5,685 bases of DNA from Leptolyngbyaceae cyanobacterium CSSed165cm_216 (GTDB taxonomy: Bacteria > Cyanobacteriota > Cyanobacteriia > Phormidesmidales > Phormidesmidaceae): positions 1 to 5,685 of the forward strand of contig SLIY01000094.1 of assembly GCA_007135385.1 (NCBI GenBank), read 5' to 3'. Shown one piece after another: positions 5,622 to 5,685 of this stretch (position 1 is the first letter of the stretch; every line of letters begins with the position of its first letter). The notes under the pieces were generated by a model that had not been told where the DNA came from, searched no databases, and was given only the letters and a program-made list of their open reading frames with translations. The position numbers and the translations under genes are program-made.

Positions 5622-5685
5622 TGAGCCTCAAACAGCTGCCCAATATCGAGCATGATTCAAGCGGCCTGTCGGAGCGCGACCACGC

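Larger units (their letters stand above)
5293..5685. other. upstream region of the array, no supported gene
   Basis: About 390 bases with no gene I can support. A 74-codon minus-strand frame at 5364-5588 resembles nothing I know and has no ribosome binding site. The stretch probably carries the promoter of the SulP-usp unit, but no -35/-10 pair stands out; AT-rich spots are near 5463-5472. It contains an exact HIP1 octamer (5524-5531), the palindromes TCCCTAGGGA (5361-5370) and GGTATACC (5430-5437), a repeated ATACCCTA (5351-5358 and 5433-5440), and the repeats listed separately. The last 30 bases could belong to a neighbouring gene, but too little is present to tell. Confidence 0.5.

Noticed and set aside
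5606..5653. 15-codon minus-strand frame (MLDIGQLFEAQTPGG) and a plus-strand ATG at 5652
   Set aside because: Too short or cut by the window edge; neither has a clear ribosome binding site or a recognisable product.
5657..5685. Possible C-terminal end (VVALRQAA) of a minus-strand gene entering from the right
   Set aside because: Only about nine codons are visible, so the frame cannot be told from chance.

Overview
This window is almost certainly from a cyanobacterium. Six exact copies of the HIP1 octamer GCGATCGC occur in 5.7 kb, against about 0.1 expected by chance. The genes agree with this: a BicA-type bicarbonate transporter and a cyanobacterial-type 4-hydroxybenzoate prenyltransferase of plastoquinone synthesis. 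Base composition is moderately GC-rich and all four supported genes lie on the minus strand. The species cannot be fixed from the sequence.

Layout in the direction of transcription, from right to left. Positions 5685 to 5293 hold no gene I can support; this is the upstream region of the array and contains a 15-base direct repeat, a pair of TTACG repeats one helical turn apart, several palindromes and a GC-rich hairpin. Next come a SulP-family anion transporter (5292 to 3793, probable TTG start behind a perfect AGGAGG) and, 3 nt later, a tandem-domain universal stress protein (3789 to 2926). After a 79-nt gap with a small palindrome comes bicA (2831 to 1134, probable GTG start). After another 65 nt comes ubiA (1068 to 175). 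Positions 174 to 1 are non-coding, with two inverted repeats near the end of ubiA.

Working interpretation: the right-hand three genes form an inorganic-carbon or anion transport unit of two different SulP transporters flanking a nucleotide-binding Usp protein. BicA keeps the three residues known to form its sodium/bicarbonate site. The other transporter has alanine where SulP/SLC26 transporters usually carry a Glu or Asp, so its coupling may differ. The Usp gene is probably translationally coupled to that transporter, which suggests a soluble nucleotide-sensing partner, by analogy with SbtB for SbtA or TeaD for TeaABC. The ubiA gene may be read through from bicA or have its own weak promoter. 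No mobile element, CRISPR array, tRNA or rRNA was seen.
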